Positions 18,481-27,929 of a stretch of DNA of 64,000 nt are shown here, piece after piece (positions within the stretch are counted from its first letter, which is position 1; each line of letters starts with the position of its first letter). Made by a program: the position numbers and the translations under genes. The DNA is from Roseovarius sp. THAF9. GTDB lineage: Bacteria > Pseudomonadota > Alphaproteobacteria > Rhodobacterales > Rhodobacteraceae. Location of the stretch: NCBI RefSeq assembly GCF_009363715.1, contig NZ_CP045404.1:1270001-1334000 (forward strand), in the 5' to 3' direction. A model generated the notes under the pieces. It did no database searches. It saw only the letters and a program-made list of their open reading frames with translations, and was not told where the DNA came from.

Positions 18481-19683
18481 ATGAGCCGTTTCGACCATGA
18501 CATCATCGTATCCGGCGGCGGCGTGGCTGGGCTGTCGGCGGCGGCGCTCTTTGGCGGTGCGGGCTTCCGCGTGCTGTGTGTCGACCCGGCCCCGCCAGTG
18601 ACCGAGCGCGACGCCGAGGGGTCGGACCTGCGCACCACCGCGATCCTGCAACCGGCGCAGGCGCTTTTGGCGGAGGCGGGGATATGGCACCGGCTGGACG
18701 CCGAGGCGGCGCCCCTGCAAGTGATGCGCATCGTCGATGCGGGTGGCGAAGTGCCGGAGCCGCGCGTCGTCAAGGACTTCGATGCGGGCGACATTTCCGA
18801 AAAGCCGTTTGGGTGGAACTTGCCCAACTGGCTCTTGCGGCGCGAGATGGTGGCGCAGCTGGACAGCCTCGACACGGTGGAGTTTCGCCCCGGCGTAGCG
18901 GCGGAGAGCCTGTTCACCCGCGAGGCCGAAGCGCGGGTGGGCCTGAGCGATGGCAGCAAGGTGCGTGCCCGGCTGGTGCTGGCCGCCGACGGACGCGGCT
19001 CGCCCATGCGAGAGGCGGCGGGTATCCCTGTGAAAACAACGCGCTACGGGCAAAAGGCGCTGGCCTTTGCGGTGACGCACCCGATCCCGCATGACAATGT
19101 CTCGACCGAGATTCACCGCACGGGCGGCCCCTTCACGCTGGTCCCGCTGCCGGATTACGAGGGGCGGCCCTCGTCCGCCGTGGTGTGGATGGAGGAAGGT
19201 CCGGAGGCGCAGCGGCTGGCGGGGCTGGACGTGGCCGCGTTCGAATCCGAGATGAGCACGCGGTCCTGTCACCTTTTCGGGCCTCTGAAGCTCGCCTCGC
19301 GCCGGACGGTCTGGCCGATCATTTCCCAAGTGGCCGAGCGGATGGCGGGTGAACGTATCGCGCTGGTGGCCGAGGCCGCGCATGTGGTGCCGCCCATCGG
19401 CGCGCAGGGGTTGAACATGTCGCTTGGTGATCTGCACGTGCTGCTGGATTTGGCCACGGCGCAGCCGGATCGGCTGGGAGACCGCGAGATGCTGGAGACC
19501 TATCACACGCGCCGCCACTGGGAGGTGATGGCGCGGGTCACGGGCATCGACATGCTGAACCGCGCCTCGATGGTCAGCGCGCCGGTGCTGCGCGACGCCC
19601 GGATGCAGGCGCTGAACGCGCTGTATGGAATGGCCCCGGTGCGCAAGACGCTGATGCAGTTGGGGCTGGGCGCAAGGGGCTGA
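18481..19683 (+). CDS. UbiH/UbiF-type FAD-dependent hydroxylase
   Basis: A 400-residue flavoprotein monooxygenase. The Rossmann motif is DIIVSGGGVAGLSAAALFGGAGF. The second FAD motif is VLAADGRGSPMREAAG. The C-terminal signature is LVAEAAHVVPPIGAQGLNMSLGD, where Glu stands in place of the usual Gly-Asp (normally GDAAH). This family adds hydroxyls during ubiquinone synthesis (2-octaprenyl-phenol type), and roseobacters carry several paralogues, so the ring position acted on cannot be assigned. It ends 2 bp before the M50 peptidase. Confidence 0.87.
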   Translation: MSRFDHDIIVSGGGVAGLSAAALFGGAGFRVLCVDPAPPVTERDAEGSDLRTTAILQPAQALLAEAGIWHRLDAEAAPLQVMRIVDAGGEVPEPRVVKDFDAGDISEKPFGWNLPNWLLRREMVAQLDSLDTVEFRPGVAAESLFTREAEARVGLSDGSKVRARLVLAADGRGSPMREAAGIPVKTTRYGQKALAFAVTHPIPHDNVSTEIHRTGGPFTLVPLPDYEGRPSSAVVWMEEGPEAQRLAGLDVAAFESEMSTRSCHLFGPLKLASRRTVWPIISQVAERMAGERIALVAEAAHVVPPIGAQGLNMSLGDLHVLLDLATAQPDRLGDREMLETYHTRRHWEVMARVTGIDMLNRASMVSAPVLRDARMQALNALYGMAPVRKTLMQLGLGARG

Positions 19684-19685
19684 GA

Positions 19686-20360
19686 ATGCAAGCGTTTCTG
19701 CGTGGTCACTGGCAATTGCTGCTGCTGGTCGTCGCGATTGCCGTCCTGTGGCGGACCCCCGTGGTGATCCCGCTAAAATTGCTGGTGGTGTTTCTGCACG
19801 AGTTGGGCCACGTGCTGGCCGTTCTGCTGACCGGCGGGGAGGTTCTGAACCTGACGCTCGACCCGATGCAGGGCGGGGCGGTGACCTCGCGCGGGGGCGG
19901 CCGGTTCCTGAGCCTGAGCGCGGGATACCTGGGCTCGCTCTTGATCGGTGTGGCACTTTTTATGGCCGCCGTGCGCACGCGCGCTGACCGCGCGGTGCTG
20001 GGCGTGCTGGGGGTCACGCTGCTGGCGGTGACGGTGCTTTACGTGCGGGCGCCCTTCGCGCTGGTCTTCGGGGCCGGGACGGGCGCGGCGATGCTGCTGG
20101 CGGCAAAGTACCTGCCGCGGGATGTCAGCGACCTTCTGTTAAGGGTGATCGGGCTAGCCTGCATGATCTACGTGCCGCTGGACATCTACAGCGACACGAT
20201 CGCGCGCGGCTGGCTGCATTCCGACGCGCGGATGCTGGCCGAGGAGTTCGGCGGCACAACGTGGATGTGGGGCGGCGTTTGGCTGGCGGCCAGCGCATGG
20301 GTGATCTGGATGTGCCTGCGCCGGGGGCTGGGAGCGAACAGCAATATACGGTTGCGGTAA
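19686..20360 (+). CDS. M50-family membrane zinc metallopeptidase (M50B-like)
   Basis: 224 residues with about six membrane spans. The zinc motif HELGH is embedded in the second hydrophobic segment (VVFLHELGHVLAVLLTGGEV), and a GGAV/GYLGS region follows, as in the bacterial M50B-like group. Such proteins are intramembrane peptidases or degenerate relatives. The usual distal Asp motif (NxxPxxPLDGG) is not visible, so activity is uncertain. It starts 2 bp after the hydroxylase stop. Confidence 0.78.
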   Translation: MQAFLRGHWQLLLLVVAIAVLWRTPVVIPLKLLVVFLHELGHVLAVLLTGGEVLNLTLDPMQGGAVTSRGGGRFLSLSAGYLGSLLIGVALFMAAVRTRADRAVLGVLGVTLLAVTVLYVRAPFALVFGAGTGAAMLLAAKYLPRDVSDLLLRVIGLACMIYVPLDIYSDTIARGWLHSDARMLAEEFGGTTWMWGGVWLAASAWVIWMCLRRGLGANSNIRLR

Positions 20361-20377
20361 GGGCCGCGCGGCGGCGG

Positions 20378-21505
20378 CTAAAGAACCCTTTCGAACACCT
20401 CTTGCAGCCGGGCCTTGGCGGCCTCGACGTCATAGAGCTTGTCCAGCCCGAAAAGGCCAAGCCGGAAGGTCATGAAACCGTCGGGCTCGCCCACTTGCAG
20501 GGGCACGCCGGCGGCAATCTGCATGCCCTCGGAGGCGAATGTCTTGCCGTTCTGCACCTCCGGGTCGGTGGTATAGCTGACCACCACGCCCGGCGCGCCG
20601 TAGCCCTCGGCGGCCACGGACGTCACACCCTTGTCGGCCAGCATGGCACGGACGGCGTTGCCCAGCTCCCATTGCGCCTGCCGCAGTCTCTCGAAGCCGA
20701 ACTCTTTCGTTTCCAGCATCGTGTCGCGGAACCCGCGCAGCGCGTCGGTGGGCATGGTGGCGTGATAGGCATGGCCGCCGTGTTCATACGCCTGCATGAT
20801 CGCGTGCCATTTCTTGAGGTCGATGGCGAAACTGTTGGAGGTGGTCTTGTCCAGCCGCTCCAGCGCACGGTCGGACATCATCACCAGACCGGCGGAGGGC
20901 GAGGCGGACCAGCCCTTTTGCGGGGCGGAGATGAGCACGTCGACGCCGGTCTGTTCCATGTCGACCCAGGCGCAACCCGAGGCGATGCAGTCGAGCACCA
21001 TCAGGGCGCCCACCTCATGCGCGGCTTCGGCCAACGCGGTGACATAGTCGTCGGGCAGGATGATGCCCGCCGATGTCTCCACGTGCGGCGCGAAGACGGC
21101 GTCGGGCTTGGCTTCGCGGATCTTGGCCGTGACCTCCTTGATGGGCGCGGGGGCAAAGGGGGCCTGCGCCCCGTTGCCGGTCTGCCGGGCCATGCAGACG
21201 GTCGTGTCCGAGGTGAATTGTCCGGCCTCGAAAATTTGGCTCCAGCGATACGAGAACCAGCCGTTGCGCACGATCAGCGCGTGGGCGTCGTGGCCGAACT
21301 GGCGGGCAACGGCCTCCATCGCGACGGTGCCGCCGCCGGGCACGATGGCCACGGCAGAAGCGTTGTAGACCTCTTTCAGCATGGATGAGATATCGGTCAT
21401 AACCCCTTGAAACGCCTTGCTCATGTGATTGAGAGAGCGATCGGTGAAGACGACGGAGTATTCCAGCAGGCCGTCAGGGTCGATATCGGGGCGGAGGGCG
21501 GTCAT
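20378..21505 (-). CDS. Class V PLP-dependent aminotransferase (alanine-glyoxylate type)
   Basis: A 375-residue enzyme. The PLP-binding Lys lies in LISAPQKGWSASPSAGL. The Gly-rich phosphate site is IVPGGGTVAMEAVARQFG, and the cofactor-ring Asp is in LMVLDCIASGCAW. By fold it groups with serine-glyoxylate and alanine-glyoxylate aminotransferases. The substrate pair is not certain. The N-terminus contains SLNHMSKAFQGVMTDISSMLKEVYN. Upstream codons to 21607 read as a non-conserved extension. Confidence 0.88.
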   Translation of the reverse strand: MTALRPDIDPDGLLEYSVVFTDRSLNHMSKAFQGVMTDISSMLKEVYNASAVAIVPGGGTVAMEAVARQFGHDAHALIVRNGWFSYRWSQIFEAGQFTSDTTVCMARQTGNGAQAPFAPAPIKEVTAKIREAKPDAVFAPHVETSAGIILPDDYVTALAEAAHEVGALMVLDCIASGCAWVDMEQTGVDVLISAPQKGWSASPSAGLVMMSDRALERLDKTTSNSFAIDLKKWHAIMQAYEHGGHAYHATMPTDALRGFRDTMLETKEFGFERLRQAQWELGNAVRAMLADKGVTSVAAEGYGAPGVVVSYTTDPEVQNGKTFASEGMQIAAGVPLQVGEPDGFMTFRLGLFGLDKLYDVEAAKARLQEVFERVL

Positions 21506-21689
21506 GGGGCGCGGTGTCCTTGGTTTAAAACGTTGCGCGCAGTATGGCCCGAAGTTGGGGCGGATAACAGTGTGGCATACCGTCAGGCCGTGCCCTATTT
21601 CCGCCACATTTCTGCCTCACAGATGAATGTCAGGTTAAAATTGACCCGGAAAACCGGGCATCGAGCGAGGCAGTCAGACCGGGGCAGGC

Positions 21690-22799
21690 ATGGCCACCAC
21701 AACCCTTTTGCTGAATGGGTTCAGCATTATTGGGGATCCGCATACGAACTCCAATGCCAGTAATGGCGGCGAGTTGATGATTCACGACGGCACGGCAGTG
21801 TTCGACGACGACGACGTCGTGGCTTTCGTTGTCGAGGAAGTCACTGTCGACGGGGTTCTGACCGACGACTCGGTCATCGTGCAGGTGATCGTCTATGACA
21901 ACGCCTCGGATTACTTCAACGACGTGCCGAAATTCACCTACGATGCGCCGCCGGGCGGTGGCGGCGATATTGACGTTGGCCGCAACACGATGGGCGACAG
22001 GTATCTTGAATTCGACGCCTCGGATCTAACATCGAGCGATGCCGGCGCGCCGGTACTGGGAGAGGTCGCCGCCGTCGCGGGGGTGGATATCCTGGGTACG
22101 CTGGCCAGTCAGAGCGGACCGTTGGAGGTGCCGACCAACGAGGATATCGATCTTGATGGCGACGGTGTGATCAGCGGTGCGGAGCAGGCGGATGGGAGTT
22201 TTTCCAGCGATCTCAACATTTTGACCGAGAACTCGCTGATCTGTTTCGTGGCCGGGACGCTGATCGAGACTCCGCAAGGGCCGCGCACGATCGAGACGCT
22301 ATCCGAGGGCGACCTTGTGAATACGCTGGATGCCGGGCCACAGCCGATCCGCTGGATCGGCGGCAGCGAAACCGCCGGATTTGGCCTTCATGCGCCGGTT
22401 TGCATCGGGCGCGGGGTTATCGGCAACCTGCGCGATCTCTGGGTCAGTCAGAACCACCGGGTGATCGTCCGCGGGGCGCAGGCCGAACTGCTGTTCGGCG
22501 AGTCCGAAGTGCTGGTGGCGGCCAAGCACTTGGTGGACGGACGGCGCGTGCGGATCTTGCCACGGAGCCGCGTCACCTACTGGCATTTCCTGCTCGACGC
22601 GCACGAAGTGGTCTTTGCCGAATCCTGCGCGACCGAGAGCCTTTATCCGGGGCAGGAATCCCTCAAGGCGCTGAACGGGGCCGAGCGGGACGAGATCGTG
22701 GCGCTTTTTCCCGAACTTGCGGCGCGGCACAGCACGCTGCCGATGACACGCCGCGCGCTGCGGGCATTCGAGGCCGAGGCGTGGTGCATGACCGCCTGA
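21690..22799 (+). CDS. Hint-domain protein
   Basis: A 369-residue protein. The N-terminal 180 residues are acidic, beta-rich and Asp/Gly-laden (AVFDDDDVVAFVVEE, DIDLDGDGVISGAEQADG with an EF-hand-like loop). From about 183, CFVAGTLIETPQGPRTIETLSEGD begins a Hint (intein/hedgehog-like) domain of the Hint_2 type that is abundant in roseobacters. No signal peptide is visible. The acidic, calcium-loop-bearing N-terminus is consistent with a type I secretion substrate, but that is inference. Confidence 0.82.
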   Translation: MATTTLLLNGFSIIGDPHTNSNASNGGELMIHDGTAVFDDDDVVAFVVEEVTVDGVLTDDSVIVQVIVYDNASDYFNDVPKFTYDAPPGGGGDIDVGRNTMGDRYLEFDASDLTSSDAGAPVLGEVAAVAGVDILGTLASQSGPLEVPTNEDIDLDGDGVISGAEQADGSFSSDLNILTENSLICFVAGTLIETPQGPRTIETLSEGDLVNTLDAGPQPIRWIGGSETAGFGLHAPVCIGRGVIGNLRDLWVSQNHRVIVRGAQAELLFGESEVLVAAKHLVDGRRVRILPRSRVTYWHFLLDAHEVVFAESCATESLYPGQESLKALNGAERDEIVALFPELAARHSTLPMTRRALRAFEAEAWCMTA

Positions 22800-22839
22800 T
22801 GCCGAGGCACCGAGCGGCCACGCAGTGTGGGTGCCGTAA

Positions 22840-23184
22840 TTACTTGCTGGCGTAGTCGACGCTGACGCGGGCCGACCGGACCGAGACGGTTTCGCCGTCG
22901 CGGGCGAAGGTGAACAGGCGGTCCTGCACGCCGGGCAGGCCGAAGGACACCGTGTCGCCATCCGCAAGGTGCATCCGCAGGCGGGCGGGATCGGCGGGCG
23001 CCTCGCCGGTGACATAGGTGGCGGTCAGCGCGTAGGCGTCGCCATCCTCGACCCAGTAAACGCTCATGTCGGCATCGGTTTCATGCAGGGTGGTGCCGGC
23101 ATTGGCAGATGTCAGCGTGACGGTATCGGCAATGGTCGTGGTTGCTGTCAGGGCAAGGGCGGCGGCAGTCAGGATCGTTTTCAT
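22840..23184 (-). CDS. Small secreted protein of unknown function
   Basis: 114 residues. MKTILTAAALALTATTTIA forms a clear Sec signal peptide with a likely cut after IADT or nearby. The mature part is beta-rich (SVYWVEDGDAYALTATYVTG, DTVSFGLPGVQDRLFTFARDG). No domain is recognised. The region between this gene and the Lrp pair (23185-23389) contains a perfect 12-bp palindrome TGCGTGCACGCA at 23352-23363 but no other gene. Confidence 0.65.
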   Translation of the reverse strand: MKTILTAAALALTATTTIADTVTLTSANAGTTLHETDADMSVYWVEDGDAYALTATYVTGEAPADPARLRMHLADGDTVSFGLPGVQDRLFTFARDGETVSVRSARVSVDYASK

Positions 23185-23389
23185 GGGGGTACCTCGTTCG
23201 GTTGCAGGTCGGTGCCGACGTCGCGGGATGTCGCGCCGGCACACCAATTCTGCAATGCAGCATAGACCTGCCGCGAGGGGCGCGGCTAGTCATCATTCTG
23301 CATACCCGTCATGCGGCTTGCGAATAAGTTGCTGTAATTAAAGAATACTTTTGCGTGCACGCATGCCGCGGTATACAGCGGTGTTGGTA

Positions 23390-23848
23390 TCAGCCGATCG
23401 GACCGGGGCGGCGTTCCTCGCTGAGCAGCACGTTTGCCTCGACGTCTCCGACCCCCGGCAAGGTCATGATGCGGCGGCGCAGCACACGCTCGAAATCCGA
23501 GATGTCGCGAGCGACGACGCGCAGGCGATAGTCGTAAAGGCCAAGGATATGCTCGACGGTCTGTACCTCGGGGATGGCCGAGACGGCGCGTTCGAAATCG
23601 GCCAGGCTGACGCGGCCCTTGGTGGCCAGTTTCAGGCCCAGAAACACCGTGACGCCGAACCCCAGCGCCTCCTTGTCCAGATCGAGCCGCTGGGTTTTCA
23701 GGATGCCGGCATCACGCAGCCGCTTGATGCGGCGCCACGCGGCGGGTTGGCTGAGGCCCAGGGCACGGCCGATGGCGCCTGCGGATTGCGTGGCGTCCTG
23801 CACCAGCGCGCGCAGGATCTGGCGGTCGGTCGTGTCCAGTTCGATCAT
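23390..23848 (-). CDS. Lrp/AsnC-family regulator (distal of two)
   Basis: 152 residues. An N-terminal HTH (LDTTDRQILRALVQDATQSAGAIGRALGLSQPAAWRRIKRLRDAGIL) joins a C-terminal RAM ligand domain (VEHILGLYDYRLRVVARDISDFERVLRRRIMTLPGVGDVEANVLL). The ATG overlaps the stop of the preceding paralogue by 4 bp (ATGA). Probably co-expressed with it and possibly forming hetero-oligomers. Confidence 0.92.
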   Translation of the reverse strand: MIELDTTDRQILRALVQDATQSAGAIGRALGLSQPAAWRRIKRLRDAGILKTQRLDLDKEALGFGVTVFLGLKLATKGRVSLADFERAVSAIPEVQTVEHILGLYDYRLRVVARDISDFERVLRRRIMTLPGVGDVEANVLLSEERRPGPIG

Positions 23849-24303
23849 AGGGGCAGAACCTCGTCGGTCTTGATCTGTGCGACGTGCATCAATGCCTCGA
23901 TGTCGGTTATGTGGGGGAGGGTCAGGATCGCGGTGCGATAGATCTCCTGGTAATGCGCCATGTCGCGGGCGATGACCGACAGGCGCGTGTCGACCCGGCC
24001 GAGGAAGGACTGGATTTCCAGAACCTCGGGGATGGCGCGGGCGGACTCGGTGAATTCGTCGAACGCGGTGGGCACGGTCTTGTCGAGCGTGATGCGCAAG
24101 GAGACTTCGACGCTGTAGCCAAGCGCGGCCCAGTCGATCACCGCGTGGTTGCCGCGCAGAAGCCCCGCCTGCGCCATCCGGTCCAGCCGCCGCGCACAGG
24201 TGGCGGGGGTGACGCCTGCGAGTCCCGCCAGGTCGGCGGGGCCAAGCGTCGGGTCATGCTGGTACTGGCGCAGGATGCGGTGGTCGGTGTCGTCGAGTTG
24301 CAT
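23845..24303 (-). CDS. Lrp/AsnC-family regulator (proximal of two)
   Basis: 152 residues with the same design as its downstream neighbour: HTH (LDDTDHRILRQYQHDPTLGPADLAGLAGVTPATCARRLDRMAQAGLL) then RAM domain (ESARAIPEVLEIQSFLGRVDTRLSVIARDMAHYQEIY...LPHITDIEALMHVAQIKTD). It is divergent from ilvC with a 154-bp AT-richer gap between, so it is a candidate regulator of branched-chain amino acid synthesis. The effector is unknown. Confidence 0.92.
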   Translation of the reverse strand: MQLDDTDHRILRQYQHDPTLGPADLAGLAGVTPATCARRLDRMAQAGLLRGNHAVIDWAALGYSVEVSLRITLDKTVPTAFDEFTESARAIPEVLEIQSFLGRVDTRLSVIARDMAHYQEIYRTAILTLPHITDIEALMHVAQIKTDEVLPL

Positions 24304-25480
<1,177 letters not shown>

Positions 25481-25501
25481 GGCCATCCGCACCGAAAAAG
25501 G

Positions 25502-25528
25502 AAAGAGCCGGTGGTGCACCGGCTCTTT
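25502..25528. terminator. Bidirectional intrinsic terminator after ilvC
   Basis: Hairpin AAAGAGCCGGTG / CACCGGCTCTTTT with flanking A- and T-runs on the two sides. It lies 21 bp after the ilvC stop and just before the end of the convergent small membrane gene, so it can serve both. Confidence 0.85.
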
Positions 25529-25537
25529 TCGTTCTTG

Positions 25538-25702
25538 TCAGTCGACCGGCTTGTGAGAATCGCCGTCCTTGGCAAGCGAACTTGGCGGGACGTCGGGATC
25601 TTTCTTTCGCTCTTCGGTCTTTTGCTTGTTGCGCGCGGCCAAGATGAGAACGATCACCAAGGTGATGATCGACAGGGCCGCGGCGCCGATGGCTATATCC
25701 AT
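25538..25702 (-). CDS. Small single-span membrane protein
   Basis: 54 residues: MDIAIGAAALSIITLVIVLI, a membrane helix, then a charged tail (ARNKQKTEERKKDPDVPPSS). A strong GGAGG about 8 nt before the ATG supports real translation, as does the terminator downstream. No family is recognised. It is divergent from the DMT exporter gene. Confidence 0.65.
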   Translation of the reverse strand: MDIAIGAAALSIITLVIVLILAARNKQKTEERKKDPDVPPSSLAKDGDSHKPVD

Positions 25703-25804
25703 GATGCGCCTCCTTTCGATCCCAAGACGTGGCTGCGCCGCGACGAACGACAATGCGCTCGGGACGTTTTGACACGCACCCACATGCCCGGAGAGTTGAT
25801 CTGA

Positions 25805-26728
25805 ATGGAAAAAACGATTGCTGTCGCGCCGGTGAACTGGTTGAGGCTCTGCGCGCTGGGCATGATCTGGGGCGCGTCCTTCATGGCGGTCAGCGTGGCG
25901 CTGGACGGGGTGGGGCCGCTGACCGTGGTGGCGGTGCGGTTGATCCTGGGGGCGGCGTTCCTGCTGGTGCTCTGTCGCGCGACGGGCCGTGGCCTGCCGC
26001 CCCGGAGCGGGCCTCAGGCCGGGCGGCTTTGGGCATTCATCGTGGCGATGGGGCTGTTTTCCAACGCCTTGCCGTTCTTTTTGCTGAGCTGGGGCCAGCA
26101 GGTGGTCGCGTCGGGCTTTGCGGGGGTCTGTATGGCGGCAGTGCCGCTTCTGGTCCTGCCGCTGGCGCATTTCCTGGTGCCGGGCGAGCGGATGCATATG
26201 CGCCGCGCGCTGGGCTTCGTGATGGGCACATTGGGCGTGGCGGTGCTGATCGGGCCCGAAGCCTTGCGCTCGACCGGCGCGGAATTCGAGATGCTGGCGC
26301 GGTTGGCCTGTGTCGCGGCGGCGGGGTGTTATGCTGTCGGGTCTATCTTCACGCGGCTTGCGCCGGAGGTGGACCGCCTGTCGCTGGCCGCTGCCGTGCT
26401 AACGGTCGCCGCCGTGGTGTTCACGCCTTATGCGCTTGCGGTCGAGGGCCTGCCGGCAATGCCGCAGGGCCGGACGCTCTGGGCGCTCATGTACCTTGGC
26501 CTGTTGCCGACGGGCGTGGCGCAGATCCTGCTGGTGCAGGTGATCCGCGATGCCGGACCCGTCTTTCTGAGCCTGGTGAACTACCAAGTGCCGATCTGGT
26601 CGATCATCTTCGGTGCGGTGGTGCTGTTCGAGGCGCTGCCGCCCAGCCTCTACTTGGGCCTTGCGCTAATCCTGGGCGGCGTTGCGCTCAGCCAGCTGGG
26701 CGCGCTGCGGCGGCTGTTCGGCGCCTGA
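25805..26728 (+). CDS. EamA/RhaT-family drug/metabolite exporter
   Basis: A 307-residue DMT-superfamily permease with ten predicted membrane helices in two EamA repeats (LGMIWGASFMAVSVALDGVGPLTVVAVRLILGA at the start of the first, ARLACVAAAGCYAVGSIFTRLAP at the start of the second). It probably exports an amino acid or related metabolite. Its stop codon is built into the first palindrome of the block at 26725. Confidence 0.88.
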   Translation: MEKTIAVAPVNWLRLCALGMIWGASFMAVSVALDGVGPLTVVAVRLILGAAFLLVLCRATGRGLPPRSGPQAGRLWAFIVAMGLFSNALPFFLLSWGQQVVASGFAGVCMAAVPLLVLPLAHFLVPGERMHMRRALGFVMGTLGVAVLIGPEALRSTGAEFEMLARLACVAAAGCYAVGSIFTRLAPEVDRLSLAAAVLTVAAVVFTPYALAVEGLPAMPQGRTLWALMYLGLLPTGVAQILLVQVIRDAGPVFLSLVNYQVPIWSIIFGAVVLFEALPPSLYLGLALILGGVALSQLGALRRLFGA

Positions 26729-26776
26729 TAAAATTCGTACGAATTTTATCAGGCCGGGAAATTTTCAATTTTCCGG
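26725..26776. terminator. Tandem palindromes between the converging DMT and folP genes
   Basis: A perfect 28-bp palindrome (CTGATAAAATTCGT and its complement, 26725-26752) includes the DMT stop codon. A second hairpin (CCGGGAAATT, 3-nt loop, AATTTTCCGG; 26754-26776) includes the folP stop. It likely stops transcription in both directions. Confidence 0.65.
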
Positions 26777-27775
26777 CGCGACGGTGGCGGCCATCCAAAG
26801 CCTGAGCGCCTCCGACGTTTCGGCCACGTCATGCACCCGGTGAATCTGGATGCCCTGCGCCACCCCGGCGAGCGTCACGGCGATGGAACCGGGGGCGCGG
26901 TGCCGCGCCTCTTCGGTGCCGCCAATCGTCCCGATGAAACGCTTGCGGGAGGCCCCCAGCAGCACCGCGCAGCCCAGCCCGTGAAACAGCGCCAGGTTGT
27001 GCATCAGCATCAGGTTATGCTCCAGCGTCTTGCCGAAGCCGATGCCGGGGTCGGCTATGATGCGGTCACGGGGGATGCCTGCGGCGTTCAGTGCGGTGAT
27101 GCGTTCCTCCAGCCAGTCAAAGACGTCAAGCGCGACGTTGTCATAGCGCGGGTCCTTCTGCATCACGTCGGGCGTGCCCTGCGCGTGCATCACGCAGACC
27201 GGCAGGCCGGCCTCGGCGCAGAAGGGGGCGAGGGCGGGGTCGAAGGTGAAGCCCGCCACGTCGTTGACGAGGCTCGCGCCGGCCTGATGCGCGGCGCGGG
27301 CCACCGGGGCTTTGCGGGTGTCGATGGAGATGGGCACGCCGGAGCGTTGGCGCAGGGACGCGATGACCGGGGCGGTGCGGTCGATCTCCTCGTCGATGGG
27401 CACTTCGGCGGCGCCGGGGCGGGTGGATTCGCCACCGATGTCGATGATCTCGGCGCCCGCGGCGGTCATCGCCTCGGCCCGGACCAGCGCCGCGTCGGGT
27501 GCGTTGTGCTGGCCGCCGTCGGAAAAGCTGTCGGGCGTGACATTGAGGATGCCCATCAGAGTGGGGCGCGCCATGTCCAGCCCGGTGACGGGCGCCCGGG
27601 GGCTGGTCAGGCGAGCCAGTACCTCGGGCGGGGCGTCCCGCGCCGGGATCAGGCGGGACGGCGCGTCGCGGTGCAGTTCCTCGACCGTGTCGAACCAGCA
27701 CCAGCCGCCCGCAAGGGGCAGCGCGGTATCGGGGCGGGCGTGGTCGGAGCGAGGGATGGGACGGTAGTAGGGCAT
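26765..27775 (-). CDS. folP: Dihydropteroate synthase
   Basis: 336 residues. The core begins near residue 70 with LMGILNVTPDSFSDGG and has EIIDIGGESTRPGA, SIDTRKAPVA, LVNDVAGF, VMHAQGTPDVMQ, DPGIGFGKT and the C-terminal GASRKRFIG loop, all canonical. It joins p-aminobenzoate to the pterin pyrophosphate. The first ~68 residues are an extension beyond the usual family start. The folB fusion gene lies upstream on the same strand with three 21-bp dyads between. Confidence 0.94.
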   Translation of the reverse strand: MPYYRPIPRSDHARPDTALPLAGGWCWFDTVEELHRDAPSRLIPARDAPPEVLARLTSPRAPVTGLDMARPTLMGILNVTPDSFSDGGQHNAPDAALVRAEAMTAAGAEIIDIGGESTRPGAAEVPIDEEIDRTAPVIASLRQRSGVPISIDTRKAPVARAAHQAGASLVNDVAGFTFDPALAPFCAEAGLPVCVMHAQGTPDVMQKDPRYDNVALDVFDWLEERITALNAAGIPRDRIIADPGIGFGKTLEHNLMLMHNLALFHGLGCAVLLGASRKRFIGTIGGTEEARHRAPGSIAVTLAGVAQGIQIHRVHDVAETSEALRLWMAATVAPEN

Positions 27776-27805
27776 GTCGTCTGTGATCGTCTCGTGCGGT
27801 ACGAG

Positions 27806-27911
27806 GTCCCGGGTCAGGCCCGGGACGGGCGTGCCTGTGGTGCGGTAGGTCCCGAAGCAGGTCCGGGATGGGGTGCCAGGCGGCTGGGAGGTCCCGGATC
27901 AGATCCGGGAC
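27806..27911. repeat. Three evenly spaced 21-bp dyad repeats
   Basis: GTCCCG-type inverted repeats at 27806-27826, 27849-27869 and 27891-27911. Each is 21 bp; start-to-start spacing is 43 and 42 bp. The third is a perfect 9-bp stem with a 3-bp loop (GTCCCGGAT/ATCCGGGAC). They fill the 154-bp gap between the folB fusion and folP. Confidence 0.75.
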
Positions 27912-27929
27912 GGCCTTTGAGACAGGGTC

